Assembly: GCA_964390645.1 (NCBI GenBank)
Contig: CAYMLL010000002.1
Location: 14,932-78,931 of the forward strand
Direction of reading: 5' to 3'
From: CAYMLL01 sp964390645
GTDB lineage: Bacteria > Planctomycetota > UBA8108
Length of the DNA stretch: 64,000 nucleotides
In this document: positions 63,806-64,000 of the stretch, piece by piece
How the letters are laid out: each line of letters starts with the position of its first letter
Position numbering within the stretch: position 1 is the first letter of the stretch
Made by a program: the position numbers and the translations under genes
The notes under the pieces: model-generated
Databases searched by the model: none
Seen by the model: the letters and a program-made list of their open reading frames with translations, nothing else
What the model was told of the DNA's origin: nothing

Positions 63806-64000
63806 GCGACTTCGCGCTGGTGACCGAGGGGCTCAGGTTCCCGGAGGGGCCCATCGCAATGCCGGACGGTAGCGTGCTCGTCGTGGAGATCGAGCGCGGC
63901 ACTCTTTCACGAGTGCGCGACGGTGAGATCTCCGTGGTGGCGGACCTCGGGGGTGGACCCAACGGGGCGGCCATCGGTCCCGACGGCGACTGTTTTGTCT
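63802..64000 (+). CDS. SMP-30/gluconolactonase-like protein (3' end cut by window)
   Basis: The first 66 codons are MSDFALVTEGLRFPEGP, AMPDGSVLVVEI, TLSRVRDGEI and GGGPNGAAIGPDG, the start of a six-bladed SMP-30 propeller (the first metal Glu is the E of FPEGP). It hydrolyses sugar lactones. Start ATG overlaps the symporter stop. This would couple uptake of a sugar or sugar acid with lactone opening. Confidence 0.85.
   Translation, partial: MSDFALVTEGLRFPEGPIAMPDGSVLVVEIERGTLSRVRDGEISVVADLGGGPNGAAIGPDGDCFV

Noticed and set aside
1..64000. TGA read as Trp throughout (code 4)
   Set aside because: Many intact genes end at TGA exactly where their family ends, for example the epoxide-type hydrolase at 789 and the amidase at 56730.
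1..64000. Biosynthetic gene cluster, prophage or CRISPR system
   Set aside because: No PKS/NRPS, phage structural, cas or array sequence was found; the genes are catabolic or secreted hydrolytic.

Overview
This is GC-rich bacterial DNA with standard code-11 starts (ATG, GTG and some TTG) and clear Shine-Dalgarno sites. A run of ten N at 27739-27748 marks a draft or metagenomic scaffold. I see no rRNA, tRNA, CRISPR array, prophage, transcription factor or other phylum marker, so I do not assign a taxon. Two gene styles are mixed. One is a set of secreted or lipid-anchored proteins often met in Planctomycetota, Verrucomicrobiota and related large-genome heterotrophs: FG-GAP, PQQ-like propeller, DUF1080, sulfatase, beta-helix and CXXCH proteins. 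The other is CoA-ester and small-molecule catabolism: acyl-CoA dehydrogenase, thiolase/DUF35, CoA ligase, CoA transferase, MaoC, SDRs, HMG-CoA-lyase-like aldolase, amidohydrolases, a Baeyer-Villiger-type monooxygenase and haloalkane dehalogenases. Spacers are long and several genes are decayed, which fits a large, relaxed genome of a free-living or host-associated degrader (inference).

Layout. 1-7.6 kb: alpha/beta hydrolase, acyl-CoA dehydrogenase, Tat-exported ABM protein, secreted di-CXXCH cytochrome, and a large FG-GAP plus serine-hydrolase fusion. 8.2-11.1 kb: an operon of DUF35, thiolase, phosphodiesterase and dienelactone hydrolase. 11.2-15.5 kb: minus-strand hydrolase, acyl-CoA ligase and exported epoxide hydrolase. 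15.7-17.9 kb: a decayed PQQ-like gene copy, an IS3-family transposase remnant, then the intact PQQ-like gene. 18.3-24.4 kb: CoA transferase, amidohydrolase, zinc alcohol dehydrogenase, Gfo/Idh/MocA oxidoreductase and a broken phytanoyl-CoA-dioxygenase-like gene. 24.4-28.7 kb: FAD alditol-oxidase-like protein, 2-hydroxyacid dehydrogenase, exported sugar-isomerase-like protein and an enolase-superfamily fragment. 28.8-39.2 kb: secreted hydrolases, quinohemoprotein alcohol dehydrogenase, metallo-beta-lactamase-fold hydrolase, flavin monooxygenase, hotdog protein and amidohydrolase. 39.5-46.3 kb: carboxyltransferase, a candidate selenocysteine peroxiredoxin, VOC-VOC-DUF1080 protein, SDR and HMG-CoA-lyase-like enzyme. 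46.6-57.8 kb: beta-helix protein, HpaI aldolase, sulfatase/PQQ-like lipoprotein, histidine phosphatase, DUF1330, family VIII esterase, amidase and a kinase-fold protein. 57.9-62 kb: minus-strand operon SDR > MaoC > two dehalogenase-like genes. 62.2-64 kb: a frameshifted sodium/solute symporter overlapping a gluconolactonase-like gene cut by the window edge.

The most interesting locus is 41229-41900. This AhpC/TSA-type peroxiredoxin-like gene has an in-frame TGA exactly where the family has its peroxidatic cysteine. A 6-7 bp hairpin with a G-rich loop starts 19 nt after the TGA, as in bacterial SECIS elements. It is the best candidate here for an unannotated selenoprotein. Other notable points are three multi-domain fusions (FG-GAP/beta-lactamase-like, sulfatase/PQQ-like, VOC-VOC-DUF1080) and a decayed tandem duplicate of a PQQ-like gene cut by an IS remnant.

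The genes read as a catabolic patchwork rather than one pathway. Exported hydrolases and oxidoreductases act on polymers and alcohols, transporters and hydrolases feed in small molecules, and CoA ligase, CoA transferase, dehydrogenase, hydratase and thiolase enzymes carry the acids on.
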